Source of the DNA: Vibrio sinaloensis DSM 21326
GTDB lineage: Bacteria; Pseudomonadota; Gammaproteobacteria; Enterobacterales; Vibrionaceae
Length of the DNA: 50,788 nucleotides
Assembly: GCF_000189275.1 (NCBI RefSeq)
Contig: NZ_AEVT01000013.1
Coordinates: 1 to 50,788, forward strand
Direction of reading: 5' to 3'
Both the position numbers and the translations under genes were made by a program. A model generated the notes under the pieces. That model was not told the origin of the DNA, ran no database searches, and saw nothing but the letters and a program-made list of their open reading frames with translations. Shown one piece after another: positions 17,722 through 26,845 of the stretch; the stretch's first letter is position 1, and every line of letters starts with the position of its first letter.

Positions 17722-17957
17722 AAAAAATTGAGAGCAAGTAAAAAACTTGCCCAGTATCTGCGAGTAATGTTGCTAAGCAGTGTCGAGCTATTGAGCTCGC
17801 TTATCCAAATAACGTGTCGTATGACAATCGAAGCCTCTAAGAGCCCGAAATGTAAGACTGAAATCATTCAGCGATTGGCTCAAAAAGAACAGAATTTTCT
17901 CTGCTTGAGTGATCAGGCAGATACCTATTATTTTTTACTTTTTAGAGGAATGTGACT

Positions 17958-19247
17958 GTGACACGAATTATCGTTGTAGGCGGTGGTGCAGGTGGTTTAG
18001 AGCTTGTTACCAAACTAGGTCGCACATTGGGTCGTAAAGGACGTGCGAAAGTAACATTGGTGGACCGTAAAGCGAGCCACTTATGGAAACCTCTTTTACA
18101 CGAAGTTGCGACAGGCTCACTCGATGAAGGTGTGGATGCGCTAAGTTATCGAGCACATGCTAAGAATCATCATTTTGATTTCCAAATGGGTAGCCTAGAA
18201 GACATCGATCGTGATCGTAAAGTGATTAAGCTGCGTGAACTGAAAGATGAACATGGTGAACTGTTAATGCCAGGCCGTGAGCTAGAATACGACATTCTCG
18301 TGATGGCAATTGGTTCCACTTCTAATGACTTCAATACCCCAGGTGTTCGTGAACACTGTATTTTCCTTGATAGCCCAGAGCAAGCTCACCGTTTCCGTAC
18401 AGAAATGAACAACGAGTTTCTAAAGCTTCATGCCAAAAACGGTAATGGTACGGTTGATATTGCCATTGTTGGCGCAGGTGCTACAGGCGTAGAGCTGTCT
18501 GCAGAATTGCATAACGCAGTGAAAGAATTACGTACTTACGGTTTTGGTGATTTAGATTCGAGCAAACTAAACGTTAACTTGGTTGAAGCCGGCGAACGTA
18601 TTTTACCAGCCTTACCCCCTCGTATTTCTGGTGCAGCACATCAAGAGTTAACCAAGCTTGGCGTGAACGTACGCACCGCGACTATGGTGACGCAAGCAGA
18701 CGCAGACGGTTTGACAACCAAAGACGGTGAGAAGATTTCTGCTCAAATTATGGTTTGGGCTGCGGGTATTAAAGCGCCAGACTTCATCAAAGACATCGCA
18801 GGTTTAGAAACGAACCGAATCAATCAGCTAGTGGTAAAAGATACGCTGCAGACCACTCGCGATGACAATATATTTGTCATTGGAGATTTAGCTCAGTGTA
18901 CTCAAGCGGATGGTTCTTTTGTTCCGCCAAGAGCGCAAGCCGCACATCAAATGTCGAGCTGTGCGTTTGCCAACATCGTTGCTAAGTTGAATGGCCGTGA
19001 CCTCAAACCTTATATCTACAAAGATAAAGGATCTTTGGTATCACTGAGCCGTTTTTCGACAGTTGGCAGCTTGATGGGGAATTTGACCAAAGGTTCCATG
19101 ATGGTAGAAGGTCGTATCGCACGCGTGGTGTACATTTCACTCTATCGCCTTCACCAAATGGCACTGCATGGCATGTTTAAAACGGGTCTTATTATCTTGA
19201 TGGGACGCATCAATCGAGTTCTTCGTCCGAACTTGAAGCTGCATTAA
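17958..19247 (+). CDS. ndh: NADH:quinone oxidoreductase type II
   Basis: A peripheral inner-membrane flavoprotein of about 429 residues that passes electrons from NADH to quinone without pumping protons. The FAD-binding glycine motif GGGAGG is at residues 7-12, and the NADH-binding Rossmann motif [10 protein letters not shown] lies near 168-177. The conserved [18 protein letters not shown] and [10 protein letters not shown] stretches match E. coli Ndh closely. The C-terminus, rich in hydrophobic and basic residues, should bind the membrane. I chose GTG 17958 because AGAGGA lies eight bases upstream; GTG 17952 is too close to it. A promoter with a downstream FNR box suggests shut-off without oxygen. 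Confidence 0.96.
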   Translation: MTRIIVVGGGAGGLELVTKLGRTLGRKGRAKVTLVDRKASHLWKPLLHEVATGSLDEGVDALSYRAHAKNHHFDFQMGSLEDIDRDRKVIKLRELKDEHGELLMPGRELEYDILVMAIGSTSNDFNTPGVREHCIFLDSPEQAHRFRTEMNNEFLKLHAKNGNGTVDIAIVGAGATGVELSAELHNAVKELRTYGFGDLDSSKLNVNLVEAGERILPALPPRISGAAHQELTKLGVNVRTATMVTQADADGLTTKDGEKISAQIMVWAAGIKAPDFIKDIAGLETNRINQLVVKDTLQTTRDDNIFVIGDLAQCTQADGSFVPPRAQAAHQMSSCAFANIVAKLNGRDLKPYIYKDKGSLVSLSRFSTVGSLMGNLTKGSMMVEGRIARVVYISLYRLHQMALHGMFKTGLIILMGRINRVLRPNLKLH

Positions 19248-19265
19248 TCATCAGATGAACAATAA

Positions 19266-19293
19266 AAAGAGCGCTAACAAAGCGCTCTTTTTT
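19266..19293 (+). terminator. Shared terminator of ndh and the acetyltransferase gene
   Basis: A perfect ten-base-pair stem (AAAGAGCGCT/AGCGCTCTTT) with an AACAA loop and T-runs on both strands, between convergent stops. Confidence 0.93.
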
Positions 19294-19296
19294 GTT

Positions 19297-19833
19297 CTAC
19301 GGAATCACTGAAAAAACCAATCCATCTTTAGGTTTACCATCATAAACAAAGCGATTACGTGCTCTAGTTTCAAAGCGTGCGCCACATTGTAAAGCTAGCT
19401 CTTGGCTAGCTTCATTTTCAGGGTCGCAAACAATTTCCACACGGGTTATTTTCAATTGCTCAAAGCAGAATGTAATCAAGCTTTGCAGCGCCTCTTTTCC
19501 ATAGCCGCTGCGTTGATGGTTATCGGCAATCCAATAGCCCAGACTGACCATGTTAAAGGTATGGTAAAGCTCATTAATCGCAACCATGCCGAGAAGCTCG
19601 TTATCCGCTCGGCGGTACACACCAAATCCGTAGGCCTCTGATTTTACCCAGTTTAGCCTTGTCGCGAGAAGAAAGCGCTCTGCTTGCTCAAAAGAGAAAT
19701 CAGCCTGACACCAATCAATCCACCGATGCAGTGATGGAGAGCGTTGAACGCAATGCTGCAGTTTTAGGGCGTCTTCATGAGGAATGAGCCTAAGCTCTAA
19801 TCGAGGTGTGATAATGCAGTAATCAGACGTCAT
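19297..19833 (-). CDS. GNAT acetyltransferase, RimJ/RimL type
   Basis: A 178-residue acetyl-CoA-dependent N-acetyltransferase. The N-terminal TPRLELRLI strand and the acetyl-CoA loop DNHQRSGYGKEAL (about residues 105-117) are characteristic of the RimJ/RimL branch, whose members acetylate protein N-termini or small amines. The substrate of this one cannot be deduced. It shares a terminator with ndh and is separated from csiV upstream by csiV's own terminator, so it is probably transcribed alone. There is no sign of recent transfer. Confidence 0.87.
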   Translation of the reverse strand: MTSDYCIITPRLELRLIPHEDALKLQHCVQRSPSLHRWIDWCQADFSFEQAERFLLATRLNWVKSEAYGFGVYRRADNELLGMVAINELYHTFNMVSLGYWIADNHQRSGYGKEALQSLITFCFEQLKITRVEIVCDPENEASQELALQCGARFETRARNRFVYDGKPKDGLVFSVIP

Positions 19834-19844
19834 AGTTCAACCTT

Positions 19845-19875
19845 CAAAACAAAGCAGCTCAAGGTGAGCTGCTTT
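19845..19875 (-). terminator. Terminator of csiV
   Basis: A perfect ten-base-pair stem (AAAGCAGCTC/GAGCTGCTTT) with an AAGGT loop, followed on the minus strand by GTTTTG. It lies about 40 bases past the csiV stop. Confidence 0.82.
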
Positions 19876-19912
19876 AAAGATAGTTGTTTAATTACTTGAA
19901 GACTATTGCCTT

Positions 19913-20704
19913 TTAATTGACTCGGCGTACCTGAATAAGGACACCCATTAAAGGATGGTCTAGGAAGTGTGTTTCGCTGCTACGCATTCTGCGTTTTTGA
20001 TCGATACGGTAGCTCTTTAAAAACTCTTGCTTTTCGACCGTTGGAGCGACTTGCTCCATAAGACCCGCCTCTACCACACCTTGGTTGTCAGCAACGACAT
20101 TTTCTTCGTTCACATCACTGTTTACTGCATCGATGCTAATAGGATCCTGTAGCACGACCTCGCGTACGCTCGGTGCTTTTAGATCCATTTCTACATCTGC
20201 ATACAGGTAATGTTCAACATACACTTGTAGTTTTCCATCTAGCTCATATAGCGCTTTAGGAACACTGCTTTCAGTCACGCCATCGAGGACTTCTGTTGAT
20301 TGTTTCGCGCCTTTCTTTGAGCCGTCTGCATTAAAGCTGCTTGAGTAGTCTCGACCTGCTTGGATGTGGAAGGTTGGTGCCGATAGGCGGCCTTTGTCTC
20401 CTTGGCGCCAAGCTTTGTGTAATAGGACTTGGAAGCCAGCGTGCTTTTTAAGTCTTGCGACCTCGTTGTTTAGCTTGTACGACGAGTAGGGCAAAATTTG
20501 CACACCTTTTCGCGCTCTGAAATTAGCGTTGGCAAACGAGCCTACCCCATTCATGTCGATCGCAGATGGATTATTCGGCCATGACTCAGTGGTTTGCTCT
20601 GGGTTGACTGCGCGCTTAAAAACGACCACTTCTATATCAAATTGACGCTGTGCCCAAGTAGGCAATGCGACAAAAAAGAGTAATAGTGGGATCAGCTTTT
20701 TCAT
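19913..20704 (-). CDS. csiV: CsiV family peptidoglycan-binding periplasmic protein
   Basis: A 263-residue exported protein. The signal peptide covers roughly residues 1-18 (basic start, hydrophobic core, then PTWAQ). The mature protein begins with the family's FDIEVVVFKR strand and includes HAGFQVLLHKAWRQ near residue 85. In V. cholerae CsiV binds peptidoglycan and is needed, with LpoA, for activity of PBP1A; loss makes cells turn spherical under some conditions. That is family knowledge and I rely on strong resemblance and on the position next to mfd. The 46-base gap after mfd and the terminator downstream suggest a PilZ gene-mfd-csiV transcript. Confidence 0.88.
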   Translation of the reverse strand: MKKLIPLLLFFVALPTWAQRQFDIEVVVFKRAVNPEQTTESWPNNPSAIDMNGVGSFANANFRARKGVQILPYSSYKLNNEVARLKKHAGFQVLLHKAWRQGDKGRLSAPTFHIQAGRDYSSSFNADGSKKGAKQSTEVLDGVTESSVPKALYELDGKLQVYVEHYLYADVEMDLKAPSVREVVLQDPISIDAVNSDVNEENVVADNQGVVEAGLMEQVAPTVEKQEFLKSYRIDQKRRMRSSETHFLDHPLMGVLIQVRRVN

Positions 20705-20750
20705 TACAACTCCATAATGCGGACTACTAGCCGCGGATAGTTAAATAGCC

Positions 20751-23700
20751 TTAAGGGGCTTTGGGTAACAAGTTTTGTTGAAATTCCGTCAACATATCAG
20801 CGACAAATTGAACTCGTTTGCGTCTATCGGCTAATGGTACCGTAAACTTAAACTTAGTGGGGCCATCCAGTGCGAATTTTTGTGGCTGAGACTGCAATAG
20901 TTTAACCAAATACATTGGGTTTATGTCAGCATCCGGATAGAACTCAATGTAACCGCCTTTTTCATGCGCTTCAATTTTCTTCACTTTCAGCTCAGCAGCA
21001 TGAAGTTTGAGATCTGAAATCGACAGAAGATTTTTGGTTGCATCGGGCAGAAGGCCAAAGCGGTCGATCAGTTCCACTTTGAGATCATCGAGCTCTTGCT
21101 TGTTACTCACACTGGCGATCTGCTTGTACATCGATAGGCGAGTGTTGATGTCAGGTATGTAGTCATCAGGGAGGAGTGCAGGTAAGCGCATTTCCACTTC
21201 AGTCTGCTCTCGAAGTAAGTCATCAAGAGATGGTTCTTTCCCTTCTTTCAACGCTTCGACGGCCTGCTCAAGCATCTCCATGTAAAGGGTAAATCCAATG
21301 GATTGAATTTGACCACTTTGTTCGTCTCCCAGCAGTTCACCAGCCCCACGAATTTCTAGATCGTGGGTCGCTAAGGTAAAGCCTGCGCCAAGATCTTCTA
21401 GGGAGGCAATGGCATCTAGACGTTTGATGGCATCTTTGGTCATTGCCTTAGGGTGAGGCGTTAACAAGTAAGCGTATGCTTGGTGGTGGGAGCGCCCGAC
21501 GCGACCACGCAACTGATGAAGCTGAGCAAGACCTAGGTTATCTGCTCTATCCATAATGATCGTGTTGGCTGTGGGTACATCGATACCAGTTTCTATGATG
21601 GTTGTACACACCAACAGGTTAAAACGCTGATGGTAAAAATCATTCATAATGCGCTCAAGCTCGCGCTCTCGCATCTGACCATGGGCGACGGTAATACGAG
21701 CTTCTGGGATCAGTTTCTCAAGGTCCGCTGCCACTTTCTCGATTGTGTCGACTTGGTTATGTAGGAAGTAAACCTGACCACCGCGCATAATTTCACGTAA
21801 CACAGCTTCGCGTACGACCGCATCGTCACTTTGTCTAACAAAGGTTTTTATCGCAAGTCGACGTGCTGGTGGCGTTGCGATAATCGAAAGATCACGCATG
21901 CCGCTCATTGCCATGTTGAGGGTTCTTGGAATTGGTGTCGCGGTAAGCGTTAAGATATCGACATCTGCTCGCATCGCCTTCATTTTTTCTTTTTGACGAA
22001 CACCAAATCGATGCTCTTCATCGACGATCAATAAACCAAGATCTTTAAATTTAATGTCGTTAGAAAGTAACTTGTGAGTGCCTACTACTAAATCGACTTT
22101 ACCATCTTCTATGTCTTGTAAGACTTGCTTTTGCTCTTTGGCAGTCTTGAAACGAGATAACACTTCGACACGAATTGGTAAGTTGGCAAATCGGTCGCGG
22201 AAGTTTTCGAAATGTTGCTGAGCGAGGAGGGTGGTTGGAACCAATACCGCGACTTGCTTGCCGTTATCGGTGGCAAGGAACGCTGCTCGCATCGCAACTT
22301 CTGTCTTACCAAAGCCCACATCACCACAGACTAATCGGTCCATGGCTTTTGCCTGACACATATCAGACATCACGGCATTTATCGCGATTTTTTGGTCATC
22401 GGTCTCTTCAAATGGGAAACCCGCTTTAAATGTGGCGTATTGGCCGCGGTCTAGCTCGAACTTATAGCCGGGTTTAAGCTCTCGCTTAGCATAAACATCC
22501 AGCAGCTCTGCTGCGACATCGCGAACTTTTTCGGCGGCCTTACGGCGCGCTTTAGCCCATGCTTCTCCGCCAAGCTTATGTAGGGGCGCACTCTCTTCAG
22601 CCCCTCCTGAATAGCGACTGATCAGGTTTAATGAAGCAACAGGTACGTAGAGCTTGGCATCATTTTGATACTCTAGTGTCACGTACTCAGTTGTCATTCC
22701 ACCAGCTTCCAAGGTTTGTAAGCCGATATAGCGACCAATACCATGGTCAATATGCACTACAGGCTGACCCGGTTTGAGTTCAGCCAGGTTGCGGATAACC
22801 GCATCGCTGTTGGTTGTCTTGCGGTCTTTGCGGCGACGCTGTATGACACGATCACCCAGAAGGTCGCTCTCGCATAGTAGGGCTAACTGCTCATTGCCAT
22901 AGAGGAAACCGTGTTCTGCCGCGCCAAGGATCAATGTAAACTTCTCACCGCAGGTCAACGCTTCGCCAAAGTTAGCCATTTCTGTTGGACGTAATTTAAT
23001 TCGCTGCAACAGTTCAAGCAGTGCTTCTCTGCGTCCTTCAGATTCAACCGAGAAAATGATCTGTCCCGAGTAAGATTCACTAAACTGACGAAGTGCAGCC
23101 ATAGGCTCTTTATTTTGATGTTGCACAGCCAGATCTGGTAATGAACGTACATCCGGGTTGGTTCGGCCTTGCTTTTCAACAAGGGCATCGGTGGACAAAT
23201 GAATTTGTGGTAACGCCTTAAACCGACTGAATAACTCATCTTTTTTCAGCCACAGTTCTTCTGGAGGTAGCAGTGGACGCAGAGGATCGACTTTTCGCTG
23301 ATCAAAGCGATAATCGACATCGGCCAAAAACGTATCTATCGCCGCTTCGATGTCTCCGACGTACACTAATTGGCTGTCCTCGGCGATATAGTCGAACAGA
23401 GTTTCGGTTTGTTCAAAAAACAGAGGCTGCCAGTATTCGATACCTGCGGGCCACGTCCCTTTGGACACTTGCATGTAAACCGATTCAGGTTCACGACGGG
23501 CTTCGAAACGCTGGCGCCAGCGAATGCGGAAGTCTTCAATCGCGGTTTCTGTGGTCGGAAACTCATGGGCAGGAAGCAGGCGAATCTCATTTACGTCGTC
23601 AATAGAACGTTGATTCTCTGGGTCAAAGGTGCGTATTGTGTCAATTTCATCGTCGAAGAAATCAATTCTGAAAGGATCTGAGGAGCCCATTGGAAAGAGG

Positions 23701-24218
23701 TCGAGAATGGATCCTCGGCTCGCGTATTCGCCGGGACCAAATACTTGATCAACATGTCGATATCCAGACTTCTCAAGTTGCAGGCGTAGTTTATCCAAAG
23801 AGTAAAGGTCGCCTGCTTTGACCATCAAAGTGTGCTGCATCAAGTAATCTCTAGGAGATTGACGTTGCAGCAAGGTGCTCACAGGTACGATGGTAATACC
23901 GCTGGTCTGAGTCGGTAATTGATACAGTTTAGCGATCCGATCAGAAATGATTTCCTGGTGAGGAGAGAAGTTGTCATAAGGCAGTGTTTCCCAATCTGGA
24001 AATAGCGAAACATCTTGCTCGGTAAACTGCTCTATTTCTTGCAGTAACTTGAGTGCGGTTTGCGGGTCTGGAACGGCAAGTAGCGTGTGGCTCGAGTGCT
24101 GGTTAGCCAGTTCTGCAATCGCTATTGCAAGGCTCGCCCCTTGCAAGTTTCCGACGTGTTTTTTGTCTCCGGCTCCTGTCGCGTTGGCCAGATTAAAAAG
24201 AGTGGTATCAGGCATCAT
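20751..24218 (-). CDS. mfd: Transcription-repair coupling factor Mfd
   Basis: A DNA translocase that removes RNA polymerase stalled at lesions and recruits UvrA. With 1155 residues it is close to E. coli Mfd (1148). The order is: UvrB-like N-terminal region (about 1-350), RNA-polymerase interaction (RID/CarD-like) domain near 480-560 (KPGQPVVHIDHGIGRYIGL), RecG-like motor with Walker A (GDVGFGKTE) near 637 and DEEH near 732, the TRG motif, and a C-terminal autoinhibitory domain. The first of two adjacent ATG codons is used here. It starts seven bases after the stop of the PilZ gene, so the two are almost certainly cotranscribed. Confidence 0.97.
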   Translation of the reverse strand: MMPDTTLFNLANATGAGDKKHVGNLQGASLAIAIAELANQHSSHTLLAVPDPQTALKLLQEIEQFTEQDVSLFPDWETLPYDNFSPHQEIISDRIAKLYQLPTQTSGITIVPVSTLLQRQSPRDYLMQHTLMVKAGDLYSLDKLRLQLEKSGYRHVDQVFGPGEYASRGSILDLFPMGSSDPFRIDFFDDEIDTIRTFDPENQRSIDDVNEIRLLPAHEFPTTETAIEDFRIRWRQRFEARREPESVYMQVSKGTWPAGIEYWQPLFFEQTETLFDYIAEDSQLVYVGDIEAAIDTFLADVDYRFDQRKVDPLRPLLPPEELWLKKDELFSRFKALPQIHLSTDALVEKQGRTNPDVRSLPDLAVQHQNKEPMAALRQFSESYSGQIIFSVESEGRREALLELLQRIKLRPTEMANFGEALTCGEKFTLILGAAEHGFLYGNEQLALLCESDLLGDRVIQRRRKDRKTTNSDAVIRNLAELKPGQPVVHIDHGIGRYIGLQTLEAGGMTTEYVTLEYQNDAKLYVPVASLNLISRYSGGAEESAPLHKLGGEAWAKARRKAAEKVRDVAAELLDVYAKRELKPGYKFELDRGQYATFKAGFPFEETDDQKIAINAVMSDMCQAKAMDRLVCGDVGFGKTEVAMRAAFLATDNGKQVAVLVPTTLLAQQHFENFRDRFANLPIRVEVLSRFKTAKEQKQVLQDIEDGKVDLVVGTHKLLSNDIKFKDLGLLIVDEEHRFGVRQKEKMKAMRADVDILTLTATPIPRTLNMAMSGMRDLSIIATPPARRLAIKTFVRQSDDAVVREAVLREIMRGGQVYFLHNQVDTIEKVAADLEKLIPEARITVAHGQMRERELERIMNDFYHQRFNLLVCTTIIETGIDVPTANTIIMDRADNLGLAQLHQLRGRVGRSHHQAYAYLLTPHPKAMTKDAIKRLDAIASLEDLGAGFTLATHDLEIRGAGELLGDEQSGQIQSIGFTLYMEMLEQAVEALKEGKEPSLDDLLREQTEVEMRLPALLPDDYIPDINTRLSMYKQIASVSNKQELDDLKVELIDRFGLLPDATKNLLSISDLKLHAAELKVKKIEAHEKGGYIEFYPDADINPMYLVKLLQSQPQKFALDGPTKFKFTVPLADRRKRVQFVADMLTEFQQNLLPKAP

Positions 24219-24225
24219 TTTTCGT

Positions 24226-24792
24226 TTATTTGTCTCGATTTAGCGAACGTTGGCGCAACATTTTTTGTTGTTGATAGAGTGCGGCTTTGATTAGTAGATC
24301 TTCGTCTAAATCGCGTAAAAGGTCATATTTTATGGTGATAAGAAATTGATCGTCTTGCGCTTCACATTCCACGACGTGTCCATAGCTAAATATGGCTGCG
24401 GCTGGATGATCAAGAAACAGCTTCGCTTTGACTTTGGTATCAAGTGGCAGGGAGTGCTCGCTTGTATAGCTGAACAAGCTAGCGCCAAAAGACCGGGTTT
24501 GATGGCGGTACTGCTCTTGATCTTGTTGTGACAACATAAAAGTTAGCAATAGATTGAGCTTGGCATTTTGTGTATCCAGCAGCTCGATAACGTGTTTGAA
24601 ATCACTATTGTTAAGTTCAGAACGCGCACTGTCATTCAATAGATCCAGGTGGCTAAATTCACTGGCGACGAGAAATGGCGCAGGGATTTCGCTCTCGAAC
24701 TGATTGTAATTGGGCAGCGCACTCCCTGAAGGAAGTGGCTCGACATTGACAGTCATTTTGTGATGAACGGTGAAATATTCTTGTTCAGGCAT
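24226..24792 (-). CDS. PilZ-domain protein, PlzB-like
   Basis: A 188-residue protein with a divergent PilZ domain in its second half. The first cyclic di-GMP motif R-x3-R is present as RHQTR at residues 96-100. The second motif, normally D/N-x-S-x2-G, reads as a degenerate EHSLPL around 112-117 and lacks the aspartate/asparagine and the glycine. The N-terminal half is helical and of unknown function. V. cholerae has an equivalent PilZ protein beside mfd (PlzB, from memory). Binding of cyclic di-GMP is uncertain. The gene is seven bases upstream of mfd and divergent from lolC. Confidence 0.8.
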   Translation of the reverse strand: MPEQEYFTVHHKMTVNVEPLPSGSALPNYNQFESEIPAPFLVASEFSHLDLLNDSARSELNNSDFKHVIELLDTQNAKLNLLLTFMLSQQDQEQYRHQTRSFGASLFSYTSEHSLPLDTKVKAKLFLDHPAAAIFSYGHVVECEAQDDQFLITIKYDLLRDLDEDLLIKAALYQQQKMLRQRSLNRDK

Positions 24793-24956
24793 TCTGAATT
24801 TCCTTGTACTAATCCTTTGATTATCGTCATACGTGGCAACTAATCAAGGTATGTCATTGTTTAACACACATTTTGACGACTAATTAGCAATTAAGGGCTA
24901 CACCCAGCGTCGATAAATCGGTACATTAGCTGCTATCAAATACTATTGGTTTTTTT

Positions 24957-26165
24957 ATGTTTCATCCGGTATCTGCGTTTATCGGTTTGCGCTATCTCCG
25001 AGGACGTTCGGGCGATAGGTTTAGCCGATTTGTCTCTTATATGTCTACAGCGGGTATTACGATCGGTGTGATGTCACTGGTGACCGTTTTGTCCGTTATG
25101 AACGGCTTTGAAGCTCAACTAAAAGGGCGCATCTTAGGTGTGCTGCCACAAGCGATTGTGTCTGAGCAAGATGGTAATACTCCTCGCACAGAGATTGCCC
25201 CGCCATTTATCCAGAATTTATCCAACGCAGGACACCCTGAACCCATTGTTCAAAGTGAAGCGGTTATCCAAAGTGCCTCTCAGTTGAGCGCTGGGCTGCT
25301 AATCGGCATTAAGCCTAGTGATCATGACCCGATAGAAGAGCATTTAATTGCAGGCCGCTTATCTTCACTTGAGGCGGGTAAGTATCAATTGTTTATTGGC
25401 CATACGCTTGCGCGCTCCATGGATATCTCGATGGGGGATAAGGTGCGCTTGATGGTAACCAGTGCGAGCCAGTTTACTCCGTTAGGGCGGATCCCAAGCC
25501 AGAGAATTTTCACTGTAGCCGGCATCTACAACACCGGGTCTGATGTCGATGGACAACTCATGCTGACTCATATCGAAGATGCCGCTAAGCTCAATCGTTT
25601 AAAGAAACAGACCATGACAGGTTGGCGACTGTTTTTTGATGACCCATTTATGGTCACTGAGTTGAGCCAGCAGCCTTTGCCGCAAGGGTGGCAGTGGCAG
25701 GATTGGCGTGAACAGCGTGGTGAGCTGTTCCAGGCTGTGCGCATGGAGAAAAACATGATGGGCTTGATGCTTGGGCTAATTGTTGGTGTAGCCGCTTTTA
25801 ATATTATCTCTGCGCTGATCATGGTGGTGATGGAAAAACAATCTGAAGTTGCCATCTTAAAAACTCAGGGTATGTCTGACCAACAAGTCTTGGCCATCTT
25901 TATGGTTCAAGGGGCAAGCAGTGGTATTTTAGGTGCCGTCATTGGCGGCGCCTTGGGTGTTGTATTGGCGACCAATCTCAATGGAATACTTGAAAGCGCT
26001 GGCATCGCGCTGTTTTCTGTTGGTGGGGAACTGCCCATTCTTATTAACCCGCTGCAGATTGTAGTGGTCGTAGTGTTGGCGATTGCACTCAGCCTGATTG
26101 CTACTTTATTCCCTTCTTATCGTGCATCTTCCGTAAAACCAGCCGAGGCTTTGAGATATGAGTAA
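24957..26165 (+). CDS. lolC: Lipoprotein-releasing system permease LolC
   Basis: A 402-residue inner-membrane subunit of the LolCDE ABC transporter, which lifts mature lipoproteins out of the inner membrane and hands them to LolA. There is one N-terminal membrane segment near 24-48, a large periplasmic domain, and three C-terminal segments between about 265 and 395 (MacB/FtsX fold). It starts [17 protein letters not shown] as in other LolC proteins. Its end overlaps lolD by eight bases. It is divergent from the PilZ gene across 164 bases. Confidence 0.96.
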   Translation: MFHPVSAFIGLRYLRGRSGDRFSRFVSYMSTAGITIGVMSLVTVLSVMNGFEAQLKGRILGVLPQAIVSEQDGNTPRTEIAPPFIQNLSNAGHPEPIVQSEAVIQSASQLSAGLLIGIKPSDHDPIEEHLIAGRLSSLEAGKYQLFIGHTLARSMDISMGDKVRLMVTSASQFTPLGRIPSQRIFTVAGIYNTGSDVDGQLMLTHIEDAAKLNRLKKQTMTGWRLFFDDPFMVTELSQQPLPQGWQWQDWREQRGELFQAVRMEKNMMGLMLGLIVGVAAFNIISALIMVVMEKQSEVAILKTQGMSDQQVLAIFMVQGASSGILGAVIGGALGVVLATNLNGILESAGIALFSVGGELPILINPLQIVVVVVLAIALSLIATLFPSYRASSVKPAEALRYE

Positions 26166-26844
26166 CCTACTTCAGTGTCAAAATATTTGTAAAACTTACC
26201 GTGAAGGGACGTTAGACACTCAAGTGTTAAAAGGCGTTAGCTTTGAGTTGAAAAAGGGTGAACTGGCGTCAATCATCGGCTCATCAGGTTCTGGTAAGAG
26301 TACGTTGCTACACATTTTAGGTGCGCTTGACGATGCAAGCGAAGGGCAGGTGAGTTTTCTTGGTCAAGATCTGGCTCAACTGAGTTCAAACAAGCAAGCA
26401 AAGCTGAGAAACCAACACTTAGGTTTTGTGTACCAGTTCCATCATTTGCTCGCGGATTTTAGTGCGTTAGAGAATGTTGCAATGCCTTTGTTGATTGGCG
26501 GAGTAGCGACCAGTGAAGCCAAAGCCAAGGCTCAAGCGCTACTTGATAAGGTTGGGTTGAGTCATCGAGTGGACCATCGTCCTGCTGAGCTTTCTGGTGG
26601 TGAGCGTCAACGTGTCGCGATTGCAAGGGCACTGGTGAATAACCCTGATTTAGTACTGGCCGATGAACCGACAGGTAACCTAGACCACAAAACCGCTTTG
26701 TCGATTTATGACTTGATGCGCGAACTCAATCAAGAGTCGGGGACCGCCTTTTTGGTCGTCACTCACGATGGTGAATTGGCGAGTAAGATGGATCGCCAAC
26801 TTCATATGCAAGATGGACTGCTATTAAACGTAGGGGAGGCGTAG
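26158..26844 (+). CDS. lolD: Lipoprotein-releasing system ATPase LolD
   Basis: A 228-residue ABC ATPase that powers LolCE. Walker A (GSSGSGKST) is near residues 41-49, the signature LSGGERQR near 144-151, and Walker B with the catalytic glutamate ([12 protein letters not shown]) near 163-174. Its start lies inside the end of lolC and its stop is one base before lolE, so the three subunits are translationally coupled. Length and motifs are ordinary. Confidence 0.97.
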   Translation: MSNLLQCQNICKTYREGTLDTQVLKGVSFELKKGELASIIGSSGSGKSTLLHILGALDDASEGQVSFLGQDLAQLSSNKQAKLRNQHLGFVYQFHHLLADFSALENVAMPLLIGGVATSEAKAKAQALLDKVGLSHRVDHRPAELSGGERQRVAIARALVNNPDLVLADEPTGNLDHKTALSIYDLMRELNQESGTAFLVVTHDGELASKMDRQLHMQDGLLLNVGEA

Positions 26845-26845
26845 T

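Larger units (their letters stand above)
17605..17957 (+). other. Regulatory gap and long leader of ndh
   Basis: The ndh promoter and an FNR palindrome lie at the left. The predicted leader is about 260 bases long. It contains two short hairpins, at 17734-17750 (GCAAGT/ACTTGC) and 17784-17799 (CGAGCT/AGCTCG). A frame starting at TTG 17728 stays open for 75 codons and stops at 17955, overlapping the ndh start region; it has no ribosome-binding site at its TTG and resembles no protein I know. I therefore list it as leader, not as a gene. Confidence 0.55.

Noticed and set aside
17728..17955. A 75-codon open frame upstream of ndh as a real gene
   Set aside because: It starts at TTG with no ribosome-binding site, resembles nothing known, and lies inside the predicted ndh leader. 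Kept only as a finding to test.
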